A DNA stretch of 49,242 nucleotides from Fibrobacter sp. (GTDB taxonomy: Bacteria; Fibrobacterota; Chitinivibrionia; Chitinivibrionales; Chitinispirillaceae), in the NCBI GenBank assembly GCA_012523595.1, contig JAAYIG010000158.1:1-49242 (forward strand). The letters are read 5' to 3'. Shown piece by piece: positions 34,964 to 43,421 of the stretch (its first letter is position 1; every line of letters starts with the position of its first letter). The notes below the pieces were generated by a model, which worked only from the letters and a program-made list of their open reading frames with translations, was not told where the DNA came from and ran no database searches. The translations under genes and the position numbers were made by a program.

Positions 34964-36106
34964 ATGGAAAAAATGAAGATAGTGCATGTTTATAAATCAT
35001 TTAATGTTTACAACGGATTAATAGAGATACTCACGATTCTGGCGCAGAACCTGGATCATGCGCGTTATGAGCTGGGTGTATGTGTTTATGAATACCAGGA
35101 AAACTCTTTCGGGAAGAGGTTTGAGGAGCTTGGAGGGAAGATTTTTAATCTTAACGTGCCTCAGAAACTCTACAACGAGCCCCGGGGGATTTTTGCTCTC
35201 TACGATTTTTTCAAGAAGTACAAGCCTCATGTGGTTCAGACTCACGTACTGAAGGCAAACCTTTACGGTACGATGGCCGCCCGTATGGCAGGGGTGCCTG
35301 TAGTGGTGGCAACTGAGATGACTCTTAAAAACATAGCCCATTCTCCTTTGTCTCGTTTCCGTGACAGCCTCATGCAGCCTCTGGCCGGCTATTTAATTGA
35401 TCGTGCCGACAGGTTCATGGTTACCTCCAACTTTATCAAACAGGAATGGCTCAACTCAGGGAACGGGGGGCATTTTGAGGTGATATATCCTCCTTTCAAC
35501 CTGGAAAAGTATGATGAGGCGGTAAGGGCTCCCCGCAAAATTACACCATCATTGGGGAAGAGAATCGGCTTTGTGGGGAGGCTTTCGGAGGAGAAATGTG
35601 TCAATGTTCTTCTCGATGCCATGCTGGAGGTTTCGAGAAAGATTTCGGATGCGGATCTGACAATTGTGGGAACCGGGCCTGAGGAGGAGGTGTTAAAAGA
35701 GCACTGTTCGAGGCTTGGTCTTGGTGGAAGGGTGTCCTTTACAGGGTACAAATCCAACTCTTTTGAGGCTTTAAGGGATATGGATCTTTTTGTCCTTCCA
35801 TCAAGAACCGAGGGGTGTCCCATCGTGATACTGGAGGCCATGGCAATGGGTCTTCCGGTGGTGGCTACAAATGTGGGCGGTAACCCGGAGCTTTTGGAGG
35901 ACGGGGTGACCGGTATTCTGGTTCCTCTGGGGGACAGCAGGATGATGGCTGATGCGATAATAAAGCTTATCAGCAATAATGAGCTGGCAAGACAGATGGG
36001 ACAGAATGGAAGAAAGAGGGCTTTCTCCAATTTCCATCCGTCATCATTTACAAGCAAACTCCAGATTCTTTATCGTCAACTCTACGATGAGAAGAAGAAA
36101 AGTTAG
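34964..36106 (+). CDS. Glycosyltransferase family 4
   Basis: 380 residues, GT-B fold. IVHVYKSFNVYNGLIEIL at the start, IGFVGRLSEEKCVNVLLDAM, IVGTGPEEEVLKEHC and VLPSRTEGCPIVILEAMAM are standard family-4 segments, with the conserved EGCPIVILE glutamate pair. It is separated from hemB by 126 bases that hold no visible gene. It belongs with the glycan genes, not the hem pair. Confidence 0.94.
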   Translation: MEKMKIVHVYKSFNVYNGLIEILTILAQNLDHARYELGVCVYEYQENSFGKRFEELGGKIFNLNVPQKLYNEPRGIFALYDFFKKYKPHVVQTHVLKANLYGTMAARMAGVPVVVATEMTLKNIAHSPLSRFRDSLMQPLAGYLIDRADRFMVTSNFIKQEWLNSGNGGHFEVIYPPFNLEKYDEAVRAPRKITPSLGKRIGFVGRLSEEKCVNVLLDAMLEVSRKISDADLTIVGTGPEEEVLKEHCSRLGLGGRVSFTGYKSNSFEALRDMDLFVLPSRTEGCPIVILEAMAMGLPVVATNVGGNPELLEDGVTGILVPLGDSRMMADAIIKLISNNELARQMGQNGRKRAFSNFHPSSFTSKLQILYRQLYDEKKKS

Positions 36107-36185
36107 CTTTTGTTTTTCAGGTCTTTCTGTTCGACGTGTATATGAGAAGTAACATAGACGAGAAGTGAAAGGATCTGCTTCAGTC

Positions 36186-37478
36186 ATGAAGAATGTGGTT
36201 ATTATAGGATGCGGATTGGCGGGACTGGGAGCCGCATGGAGGCTTGAGAAAGAGGGTGTTGATCCGATTATTTTCGAGATGGAATCCAGACCGGGTGGAT
36301 TATGCAGGACAGAGAGGGAAGGGGATTTTTTCTTTGACTATACTGGTCATCTTCTTCACTTTCGCAACGATATCTTTCAAGATCTCGTTTTTTCTCTCAT
36401 GGGTGAGAAACTCAATAAAAGAAACAGAAGCGCATGGATCTATTCCAAGAATGTGTATACCAGGTATCCTTTTCAGGCAAATCTCTACGGGCTTCCCGTT
36501 GATGTGGTGGTAGAGTGTATATACGAGTACAGTAAGCAGTATTTCAGTGGATCCAGTGGGGATGCCGCCTCTTTCGGGGACTGGATTGAAATGCATTTTG
36601 GAAAGGGAATCGCAGAGCATTTCATGATTCCTTACAACTCCAAGCTCTACAGGCGTCATCCCGCAGAGATGACCCCTGATTGCACAGGACGATTTGTTCC
36701 CAGTTCTGATCTCAAGCTTCTTCTTAAGGGGGCATTAAGTGATAATTCGGGGTCTCTGGGATACAACACCGAGTTTTATTATCCTGATAAAGGTGGAATC
36801 GAAACGCTTGTCGGGGCTTTATGTACCGGAAAGAAAATAAACCTTGGTGAGAAAGTTACCAGGATTGACACTGAGAGGCGCAAGGCCTATACGTCTTTGG
36901 GTCAGGAGGTTTCATTCGATGGGATAATCTCCACTCAGCCGCTTCCGGAGCTTGTGGTATCGATGGGGGATGGGGGGGATCTCAGGGAGAGAGTGTCGGA
37001 GCTGAAACATGTTTCAGTGTTAAATGTAAATGTTGGCGTGAGAGGGAGTCTTGGTGAGCGGCACTGGGTTTATGTGCCTGAGGAGGAGTTTTTGTTTCAC
37101 CGGATAGGATTCACCCATAACTTTTCGGATCACATGGCTCCAGAGGGGTGCAGTTCAGTTTATCTGGAGATCTCCTATGATCCTGTAATGGGGATAGATC
37201 GTGGGGCAACTGTTGAGAGATGTATTGAGGATATGAGGAGAATGGGACTTATTTCCGGTAAGGACGATATTGAGGCTGTTAATATAATAGACATTCCCTA
37301 TGCGTATGTAATATTTGACAATCGCAGGGTAAAGGCGCTTGAACATATAAGAGGGGCTCTGGAGAGCATCGGGATCTATTCAGCGGGGCGTTTTGGTTCC
37401 TGGGAGTATCTCTCGATGGAGGATGCGTTCATGGATGGATGGGCTGCGGCTGAGAAGATGTTAAAGAGCAGAGGGTGA
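36186..37478 (+). CDS. FAD-dependent amine oxidase/UDP-galactopyranose-mutase-like protein
   Basis: About 430 residues. VVIIGCGLAGLGAAWRL at the start is a Rossmann FAD-binding motif, and GGLCRTEREGDFFFDYTGHLLHF plus FMIPYNSKLYRRHPAEM fit the family often labelled protoporphyrinogen oxidase but commonly found in glycan clusters. It resembles UDP-galactopyranose mutase in part. Although hemA and hemB are close, I see no heme-specific motif, so the glycan role is more likely. GTG at 36165 is an alternative start; ATG at 36186 directly precedes the Rossmann motif. Confidence 0.82.
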   Translation: MKNVVIIGCGLAGLGAAWRLEKEGVDPIIFEMESRPGGLCRTEREGDFFFDYTGHLLHFRNDIFQDLVFSLMGEKLNKRNRSAWIYSKNVYTRYPFQANLYGLPVDVVVECIYEYSKQYFSGSSGDAASFGDWIEMHFGKGIAEHFMIPYNSKLYRRHPAEMTPDCTGRFVPSSDLKLLLKGALSDNSGSLGYNTEFYYPDKGGIETLVGALCTGKKINLGEKVTRIDTERRKAYTSLGQEVSFDGIISTQPLPELVVSMGDGGDLRERVSELKHVSVLNVNVGVRGSLGERHWVYVPEEEFLFHRIGFTHNFSDHMAPEGCSSVYLEISYDPVMGIDRGATVERCIEDMRRMGLISGKDDIEAVNIIDIPYAYVIFDNRRVKALEHIRGALESIGIYSAGRFGSWEYLSMEDAFMDGWAAAEKMLKSRG

Positions 37479-37487
37479 CCTGGAAAA

Positions 37488-38546
37488 ATGGAGCTTCGGA
37501 AGTTTATTGATATTCTCGATAAGCATGGTTTTTTAAAGCGTGTAAAGAGGAGTGTTGATTGGAAATATGAGATCGGGGAGATTGCCCGCAACGAAAAGGG
37601 TACTCCTTTGCTATTTGAAAATATACGTGACTATCACGGTTTCCGTCTCTTCACTGGCGGGATGGCATCACTGCCTTTTATGGCGCTTGCATTGGGGATG
37701 GAGCCTGGGTTCTCCAGGGGAGGTTTTATCCGGGAATTGAAGAGGAGGAGTAAGAGTACTCTGCGACCGGAAATCTCTGAGTTTACCGGAGATTATAAAA
37801 GTTGGAGTGGCGGGAAGGTGAATCTTTTTGATCTTCCTGTGCCCTGGTGGAGCAGAGAGGATGGGGGGAGGTATATCGGGACCTGGCATATCAATGTGAG
37901 CAAAGATCCTGTGACCGGATCTTCTAATGCTGGAGTCTACAGGATGCAGATAGTCGGGCGGAATCAGACGACAGTGAGTGTTTCTCCGCGGAGTCATCTT
38001 GCTTTACATATGGCTGAGGCGGAGAGTCGTGGAAAGGATCTTGCTTTTGCTGTGGCTATAGGTGCTCCCGAGTCGGCAGTGTTGGCTGCTGCAGCCGGAG
38101 TTCCCTATGGAAGCGATGAGTTTATGCTGGCGGGAGGATTTACGGGTGAGCCTCTGAGGCTTGCACGGTGCGGGAGTGTTGATCTGGAAGTTCCTGCTGA
38201 TTCGGAAATCGTACTGGAAGGGTATGTAAAGAGGGGAGTGAGAGTGCAGGATGGGCCATTCCTTGATTATGCAGGAATTCCCAGTGTAAACAAGAATGCT
38301 TTTCTCTTTGAGGTAAAGAGGGTGAGTATACGTGAAGGGACGTTCTTCAGGGGTATGTCTGTGGGAGCAGCGGGTGCTGAAGACCATCAGATTTTCTCAG
38401 TTCTCTCCAGTCTGGGGATGACGGATTTTCATGGTTCAGCTTTGCGTCAATTGGTCCAGAATTTTCTCTTGAAAAGCAGGTTGTTCACACTTTTTCAGTA
38501 TTCCGGGCGGGCAGGCAAGCTTTTTAATAAAAGTTCTTTAACATAG
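37488..38546 (+). CDS. UbiD-family decarboxylase, short C-terminus
   Basis: 352 residues, against about 420-500 for usual UbiD. UbiD enzymes decarboxylate aromatic or unsaturated acids using prenyl-FMN made by UbiX. The core is present: SNAGVYRMQIVG with N147 and R152, and IVLEG with E244, as in the metal and prFMN site. The motif usually EGPFGE/D is DGPFLD at 255-260, so both acidic residues are aspartate. The protein ends right after EDH at 298-300, so the usual C-terminal domain is absent. ubiX follows, after one other gene. MqnL-type menaquinone use is one option. Confidence 0.83.
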   Translation: MELRKFIDILDKHGFLKRVKRSVDWKYEIGEIARNEKGTPLLFENIRDYHGFRLFTGGMASLPFMALALGMEPGFSRGGFIRELKRRSKSTLRPEISEFTGDYKSWSGGKVNLFDLPVPWWSREDGGRYIGTWHINVSKDPVTGSSNAGVYRMQIVGRNQTTVSVSPRSHLALHMAEAESRGKDLAFAVAIGAPESAVLAAAAGVPYGSDEFMLAGGFTGEPLRLARCGSVDLEVPADSEIVLEGYVKRGVRVQDGPFLDYAGIPSVNKNAFLFEVKRVSIREGTFFRGMSVGAAGAEDHQIFSVLSSLGMTDFHGSALRQLVQNFLLKSRLFTLFQYSGRAGKLFNKSSLT

Positions 38547-38651
38547 TTCAAATCATACCCGACGTTTTGATACCGGGGGTCAGTATCGGAATCGGCATCG
38601 GATTTTTCATTACATAATATCTGGAAGTTCAGGCAAATATGGTCAAAAAAT

Positions 38652-39644
38652 ATGTTTCACCAGTTAGAATCAAGGAAGTATAAACTTATGAAAATCAAGG
38701 TCCTGATTGCAGTGGCGTTTCCAGTTTTTCTGGCTGCAGGCGGGCTTGCTTTAAAGCACCCGGTTTCTTTTTCAAAGGAGAATATCTGGGCAATTGGCAT
38801 CTTTGAGGGAACATCACCACTTGAGGTTATGGAGCCCGGGTCGATTAAAAATCCGTTAATCAGAGCCTCCGATATTACAGATATTAAAGCTTCTTTTGTT
38901 GCTGATCCTTTTATGTTTCGCAGGGATTCGACATGGTATATGTTCTTTGAGGTTTTGAATGCTCTTGACGGAAGGGGTGATATTGGTCTGGCGGTCAGCA
39001 GGGATGGTTACAAATGGGAATACAGCAAGATAGTGCTCGACGAACCATTTCATCTTTCCTACCCCTATGTTTTTGAGTGGGATGGCGAGATTTATATGAT
39101 TCCGGAGAGTGCCACCGCCAGGCATTTACGTCTTTACCGTGCAGTTGATTTCCCTGGTCGCTGGGAATTTCTCTGGACTCTGCTGGAGGGTGAGTTTGGT
39201 GACCATGGGATATTCAGGCATGAAGACAGGTGGTGGCTTATGGCCGGGGCGGACCCTTACCGTAACAATTCTTTGCGGTTGTATTATACCGATGATCTTC
39301 GCGGTGCATGGAAGGAGCATCCGATGAGTCCGATAGTGAAAGATGATGCAAATATCGCAAGACCGGGTGGAAGGATTATAATGCACGAGGGGAAGATTTA
39401 TCGATTGGCTCAGGATTGTGATCCAACTTACGGTAAGTCGCTTAACGCCTTTGAGATTACCAGGTTATCTACTACCGAGTATGCAGAAAAGCCCTGGAAA
39501 TCTAATCCGGTGTTGTCCAATGGGAGGTCGGGCTGGACAAGTCATGGGATGCATCATCTTGACGCACACAAAACCGGTGACGGTAAATGGATCGCGTGTA
39601 TAGACGGTTATGTAAGGCAGCTTGTTGTGAGGATCAATTTTTGA
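38652..39644 (+). CDS. GINT1-N/GH43-like beta-propeller protein, copy 2
   Basis: 330 residues. It matches copy 1 at 26920 along most of its length: IVLDEPFHLSYPYVFEW is identical, and FVADPFM, LDAHK and PGGRIIMHEG correspond. A hydrophobic N-terminal segment (LIAVAFPVFLAAGGLAL) is a likely signal or anchor, so the domain is probably outside the cytoplasm. The start may also be at ATG 38688. It is inserted between ubiD and ubiX, which normally act together. Its reaction is unknown. Confidence 0.75.
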   Translation: MFHQLESRKYKLMKIKVLIAVAFPVFLAAGGLALKHPVSFSKENIWAIGIFEGTSPLEVMEPGSIKNPLIRASDITDIKASFVADPFMFRRDSTWYMFFEVLNALDGRGDIGLAVSRDGYKWEYSKIVLDEPFHLSYPYVFEWDGEIYMIPESATARHLRLYRAVDFPGRWEFLWTLLEGEFGDHGIFRHEDRWWLMAGADPYRNNSLRLYYTDDLRGAWKEHPMSPIVKDDANIARPGGRIIMHEGKIYRLAQDCDPTYGKSLNAFEITRLSTTEYAEKPWKSNPVLSNGRSGWTSHGMHHLDAHKTGDGKWIACIDGYVRQLVVRINF

Positions 39645-39661
39645 CGCCGGGACTGCAGAAG

Positions 39662-40222
39662 ATGAAAAGAATCCTGTTGGGCATTACCGGTGCATCGGGA
39701 GTGATCTATGGCATAAGGTTCCTTGAGCTTTTAAGAGGCCGTGCTGAAGTTCACCTTATTATCACCGATGCTGCTGAGGAAGTAATCAGGCTGGAAACAG
39801 GTCTTGACAGATTATCAGTAGAGAAATATGCTGATTACAAATACAGTAATAATGATCTGTCTGCACCTGTGGCAAGTGGATCATATAAGTTTGATATAAT
39901 GGTTATTCTTCCATGTTCAATCAAGAGTCTTTCTGCCATTGTAAATTCATATACGGATACTCTTCTTGCGCGTGCTTCAGATGTAGCTTTGAAGGAGTGC
40001 AGGGGGCTTGTGTTGTGTGTACGGGAGATGCCTTTCCACAGGGGACATCTTGAGCTTATGCTCAGGGCTGCATCGATGGGTGCTGTAATCTGTCCTCCCG
40101 TACCCGGTTTTTATGGAAATCCCGGATCTGTTCAGGATATTATCGATTTTGTGGTTGGAAAGGTAATGAATCTTATTGGTGTAGAGCAGGATATTTTACA
40201 GCCATGGGGCAGTATTGGGTAG
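39662..40222 (+). CDS. ubiX: UbiX-like flavin prenyltransferase
   Basis: 186 residues, the normal UbiX length. It prenylates FMN to make the prFMN cofactor of UbiD. RILLGITGASGVIYGIRFLE at the start, VASGSYKFDIMVILPCSIKSL in the middle and VREMPFHRGHLELML and PGFYGNP near the end are characteristic. An in-frame start at 39587 would overlap the upstream gene; ATG at 39662 gives the usual N-terminus, though its ribosome site is weak. It is the last gene of the plus-strand run. Confidence 0.93.
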   Translation: MKRILLGITGASGVIYGIRFLELLRGRAEVHLIITDAAEEVIRLETGLDRLSVEKYADYKYSNNDLSAPVASGSYKFDIMVILPCSIKSLSAIVNSYTDTLLARASDVALKECRGLVLCVREMPFHRGHLELMLRAASMGAVICPPVPGFYGNPGSVQDIIDFVVGKVMNLIGVEQDILQPWGSIG

Positions 40223-40364
40223 TTTCAAATTGGATGATTTCTGGGTTTCTGTTTTGTGTGGATGATGTTGGCTGGTTTTTACACATAGGTATTGCAACAT
40301 GCTCCTGTCTGTTCTGGTCTTCCGGACTGAGTTCCCCAAAGCAACATCACAATAAACAAGAAAA

Positions 40365-41498
40365 TCAAGAGCTTTTTATAATTTTCTCAATTACTTCATT
40401 GCTAAGCCCTGTAAGATCATGGATTGATTGCAGGTTTATCCCTTTAAGAGTCATTCGCCGGACTATTTTATAAACCAGTTTTTCTTCCTGCTTGATTTCT
40501 GCATCCTTTTGTTCAATCACAGCATCCTTCTGTTCAATCACAGCATCCTTCTGTTCAATCACAGCATCTTTTTGCTCAATTACTTTCTTTAATTCTCTCT
40601 CCTTTTCCAAACGCCCTTCCAAACGCCCTTCCTCACGTCCTTCATCACGAAATCTATCTGCTATTGTTCTCATATATGTCTCACCACCTCTGTGCCCTAT
40701 CACCACTATATTCCTGAACCGATCTGACATCTCCTCACTGATCACAGATTCCAGATAGGTTAATACCACATACAGATAATCATATTTTTCAGCCTCGACC
40801 TCTTCTGATATCCTTATAATTTGAGGTAAAACACCCAAAATCTCCGGACTTCTGCTATACTTAAGGGATAGCAGAAGCATCTTGAGTTTACCTGTTCCTG
40901 CATCAGAGGGAGAACTGTCATCTATTTGCTCCGGTTTTAATAGAGATAAATCAAGCATAAAAAAGTGAAAATCCGGAATAACATGATCGGTACCCTCTAG
41001 AATTGCGATGTTATCCTTCATGCTATTGTCCATATTACAAGGTCGATCATTACAATGGCAGATCACAATCGGAATTATCAGTGGATAATGACCTTTTATC
41101 CCATGTTGATTTTCATGCTGGTCCCAGATCTCCACGATATAGCGTAAAAGCTGGAAATGGATTCTTTTATCCGGAGAACTCTTATGCTCAAAGAGAAGGT
41201 ATACCCATTGATCGTTTTCCAGAGTTTTTGCACGATAGATTACATCTGAGCGATGTTCCTTAAGTTTTTCATCAACCCAGCTCTCTTTTACAATCTCCAA
41301 TGTTTTCCAATCGATATGGTTTTGAACGTTTGTTGACAATGCTAAAGAAGAGAGTTTCCTGGCAATGTCAATGTCCTGCATCGACTCATGGAAAAGACGG
41401 TCGTGAGGGTGTGGAATATTAAACAAGTCCTGATTGTCATTATTGGGAGCCATATTGCTGTATTCCTCATTGTCTATTTTATTTTGCTCAGGCTTCAT
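40365..41498 (-). CDS. Rpn-family (PD-(D/E)XK) putative transposase/nuclease
   Basis: 377 residues. PHDRLFHESM near 31-40, RSDVIYRAK (aspartate) and LLFEHKSSPDKRIHFQLLRY (E-x-K) fit the PD-(D/E)XK core of Rpn and YhgA proteins, which promote recombination by DNA cleavage. A glutamate-rich linker leads to a heptad run of EQKDAVI units likely to form a coiled coil, then a short C-terminal helix. A longer start at 41549 exists; ATG at 41498 has AGGA ahead of it. It is isolated on the opposite strand and may be mobile. Confidence 0.88.
   Translation of the reverse strand: MKPEQNKIDNEEYSNMAPNNDNQDLFNIPHPHDRLFHESMQDIDIARKLSSLALSTNVQNHIDWKTLEIVKESWVDEKLKEHRSDVIYRAKTLENDQWVYLLFEHKSSPDKRIHFQLLRYIVEIWDQHENQHGIKGHYPLIIPIVICHCNDRPCNMDNSMKDNIAILEGTDHVIPDFHFFMLDLSLLKPEQIDDSSPSDAGTGKLKMLLLSLKYSRSPEILGVLPQIIRISEEVEAEKYDYLYVVLTYLESVISEEMSDRFRNIVVIGHRGGETYMRTIADRFRDEGREEGRLEGRLEKERELKKVIEQKDAVIEQKDAVIEQKDAVIEQKDAEIKQEEKLVYKIVRRMTLKGINLQSIHDLTGLSNEVIEKIIKSS
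40501..40584. repeat. Four tandem 21-bp units inside the Rpn gene
   Basis: Units at 40501-40521, 40522-40542, 40543-40563 and 40564-40584. The second and third are identical, the first differs by one base, and the fourth by several. Each encodes one EQKDAVI heptad. The unit length is a multiple of three, so changes in copy number keep the frame and lengthen or shorten a coiled coil. A related 12-base repeat for GRLE lies next to it at about 40608-40636. Confidence 0.9.
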
Positions 41499-41593
41499 TG
41501 TTGTTTTCCTGAAAATAATAATGATTACTTCTGTATCGAAGGAAAACATGACTTATCGGAAATAGTTGACATAGAAAAAGAATAATTCCGGAT

Positions 41594-41610
41594 TCCTGCT
41601 TTTAGCAGGA
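41594..41610. repeat. REP-like hairpin
   Basis: TCCTGC and GCAGGA flank a TTTTA loop, within CCGGATTCCTGC...GCAGGAGTGA. It is the clearest member of the CCTG/CAGG hairpin family in this window and stands between the Rpn gene and the FAD oxidoreductase gene. Confidence 0.65.
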
Positions 41611-41772
41611 GTGATTGTTTCTCCGCATTAGAATATGGCATGCTTCTTGTTGAGAATTTAACTCTGTATTTGGATTATCTGCCATTTTGCGAAATATCAC
41701 TATTTCATAATAAAAAAAATTCAAAAGTTAGAATCACAGAAACCATTCATCCCCACAAGCAAGGAAAAGACT

Positions 41773-43386
41773 ATGAGATGCAAATACTATTACCCCCTGA
41801 AAAAAGATCATGAGTCCAGGACTTACACATCGGATATTTGTATTTATGGAGCTACTGCAAGCGGTATAGTTGCTGCTGTTGAGGCTGCCCGATCAGGAAA
41901 AAAGGTTAACCTGGTGGAATTCAGCCGATTTATTGGTGGAATGACAACTTCAGGATTAAGTGCTACCGATATCGGGGATAAGGATGCTATAGGGGGCATC
42001 ACTCTTGAGTTTCACAAGGAGCTTGGAAACATATATGGTACTGAGGAGCACTGGTTTTTCGAGCCTCATGTTGCTTTGTCGATTCTCCGGGATTGGCTGG
42101 AGCGATACAAAGTGAATCTGTATCGTGAACAGAGGCTAATGAGTGTGGAGATGTCACCTGAGAGGCGTATAACCGGTTTGATAACTGAGAGCGGGGATAT
42201 TTTCAGGGCATCAGTATATATCGATGCGACCTATGAGGGAGATCTTATGGCCGCTGCAGGAGTTTCATATACTTCAGGCCGTGAATCCAATGAGGTCTAT
42301 GGTGAGGCATTCAGCGGGGTACACCTTGGTTCACCTCATCATAACTTTACCAGATTTGTGGATCCATACCGGATTCCCGGCGATATATACAGTGGTCTGC
42401 TTCCTGGAATATGTACATATCCTCCAGGAATTAATGGCGAGGGTGATGATCTAATTCAGGCTTATAATTTTCGCCTGTGCTTGACAAAAAAAGATAACAG
42501 AGTTCCCTTCCCCAAGCCTGCCAACTATGACAAATTCAGGTATGCCCTGGCTGAGAGGTATATAAACATGGGAATTTTTGATATATTCGATCTGACAGTT
42601 CCTTTACCCGGAGGTAAAGCTGATCACAACAACTGGGGGGCAGTTAACACAGATAATATCGGGAAAAGCCAGGGATGGCCTGAGGGCAGCTATGAGGAGC
42701 GTCAGGAGATCTACCAGGATCATCTTGACTATCAGCAGGGACTGTTCTGGTTTTTGTTAAATGATGAACGTCTGCCAAAGAGGGTCCGTGCTATGACTGC
42801 AAAATGGGGCCTTGCACCTGATGAATTCACGGATACAGATAACTGGCCGCCTCAACTTTATGTAAGGGAGGCCAGGAGGATGATTTCTGATTATGTCCTT
42901 ACCGAGTCAGATGTTCTGGGGAAAAATCAGATCGAAGATTCTGTTGGGATGGGTTCTTTTAAAATGGATTCGCACAATTGTAAAAGAATAATAAAGAATG
43001 GCCGGACTATAAATGAGGGCAATATCGAGGTGGCTGTTCCTGCTCCGTATTCCATTCCCTATCGCACTTTGAGACCGAAAAGAACTGAATGTGTCAACCT
43101 TATTGTGTCTGTATGTATCTCAGCTTCACATGTCGCTTTCTGCTCGATGCGAATGGAGTCAACATTCATGGTTCTGGGGCAATCTGCAGCTGCTGCCGCC
43201 GTACTTGCAATTGACAAAGCCGATGCTGTTGTTCAGGACATATCATACAGTGATCTTTACAATAAGCTGATAAGCAATAACCAGTATCTCCGGGAAGCTG
43301 AAGCTGGTGCGGAGGAGTATGAGAGAGAGGGGAAAAGAGTCAGAGCTGGTGAACCTCCCATTGACATAAGAAGAATATCCCGGTAG
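41773..43386 (+). CDS. FAD-dependent oxidoreductase (FAD_oxidored family)
   Basis: 537 residues. SDICIYGATASGIVAAVEAARSG is the Rossmann FAD motif, followed by EFSRFIGGMTTSGLSATD and YIDATYEGDLMAAAGV, which are typical of this family. Related proteins are often found beside polysaccharide-degrading or -modifying genes, and many are secreted; no signal peptide is visible here. The substrate is unknown. It precedes a pyruvyl transferase gene by 35 bases, so the two may be cotranscribed. Confidence 0.85.
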   Translation: MRCKYYYPLKKDHESRTYTSDICIYGATASGIVAAVEAARSGKKVNLVEFSRFIGGMTTSGLSATDIGDKDAIGGITLEFHKELGNIYGTEEHWFFEPHVALSILRDWLERYKVNLYREQRLMSVEMSPERRITGLITESGDIFRASVYIDATYEGDLMAAAGVSYTSGRESNEVYGEAFSGVHLGSPHHNFTRFVDPYRIPGDIYSGLLPGICTYPPGINGEGDDLIQAYNFRLCLTKKDNRVPFPKPANYDKFRYALAERYINMGIFDIFDLTVPLPGGKADHNNWGAVNTDNIGKSQGWPEGSYEERQEIYQDHLDYQQGLFWFLLNDERLPKRVRAMTAKWGLAPDEFTDTDNWPPQLYVREARRMISDYVLTESDVLGKNQIEDSVGMGSFKMDSHNCKRIIKNGRTINEGNIEVAVPAPYSIPYRTLRPKRTECVNLIVSVCISASHVAFCSMRMESTFMVLGQSAAAAAVLAIDKADAVVQDISYSDLYNKLISNNQYLREAEAGAEEYEREGKRVRAGEPPIDIRRISR

Positions 43387-43421
43387 TATAGAACCCGAAA
43401 GCAGAACTGGAGTTATCAGAT

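Noticed and set aside
40501-40584. Possible CRISPR-like repeat array
   Set aside because: The units are contiguous with no spacers and encode heptads in frame, so this is a coding tandem repeat.
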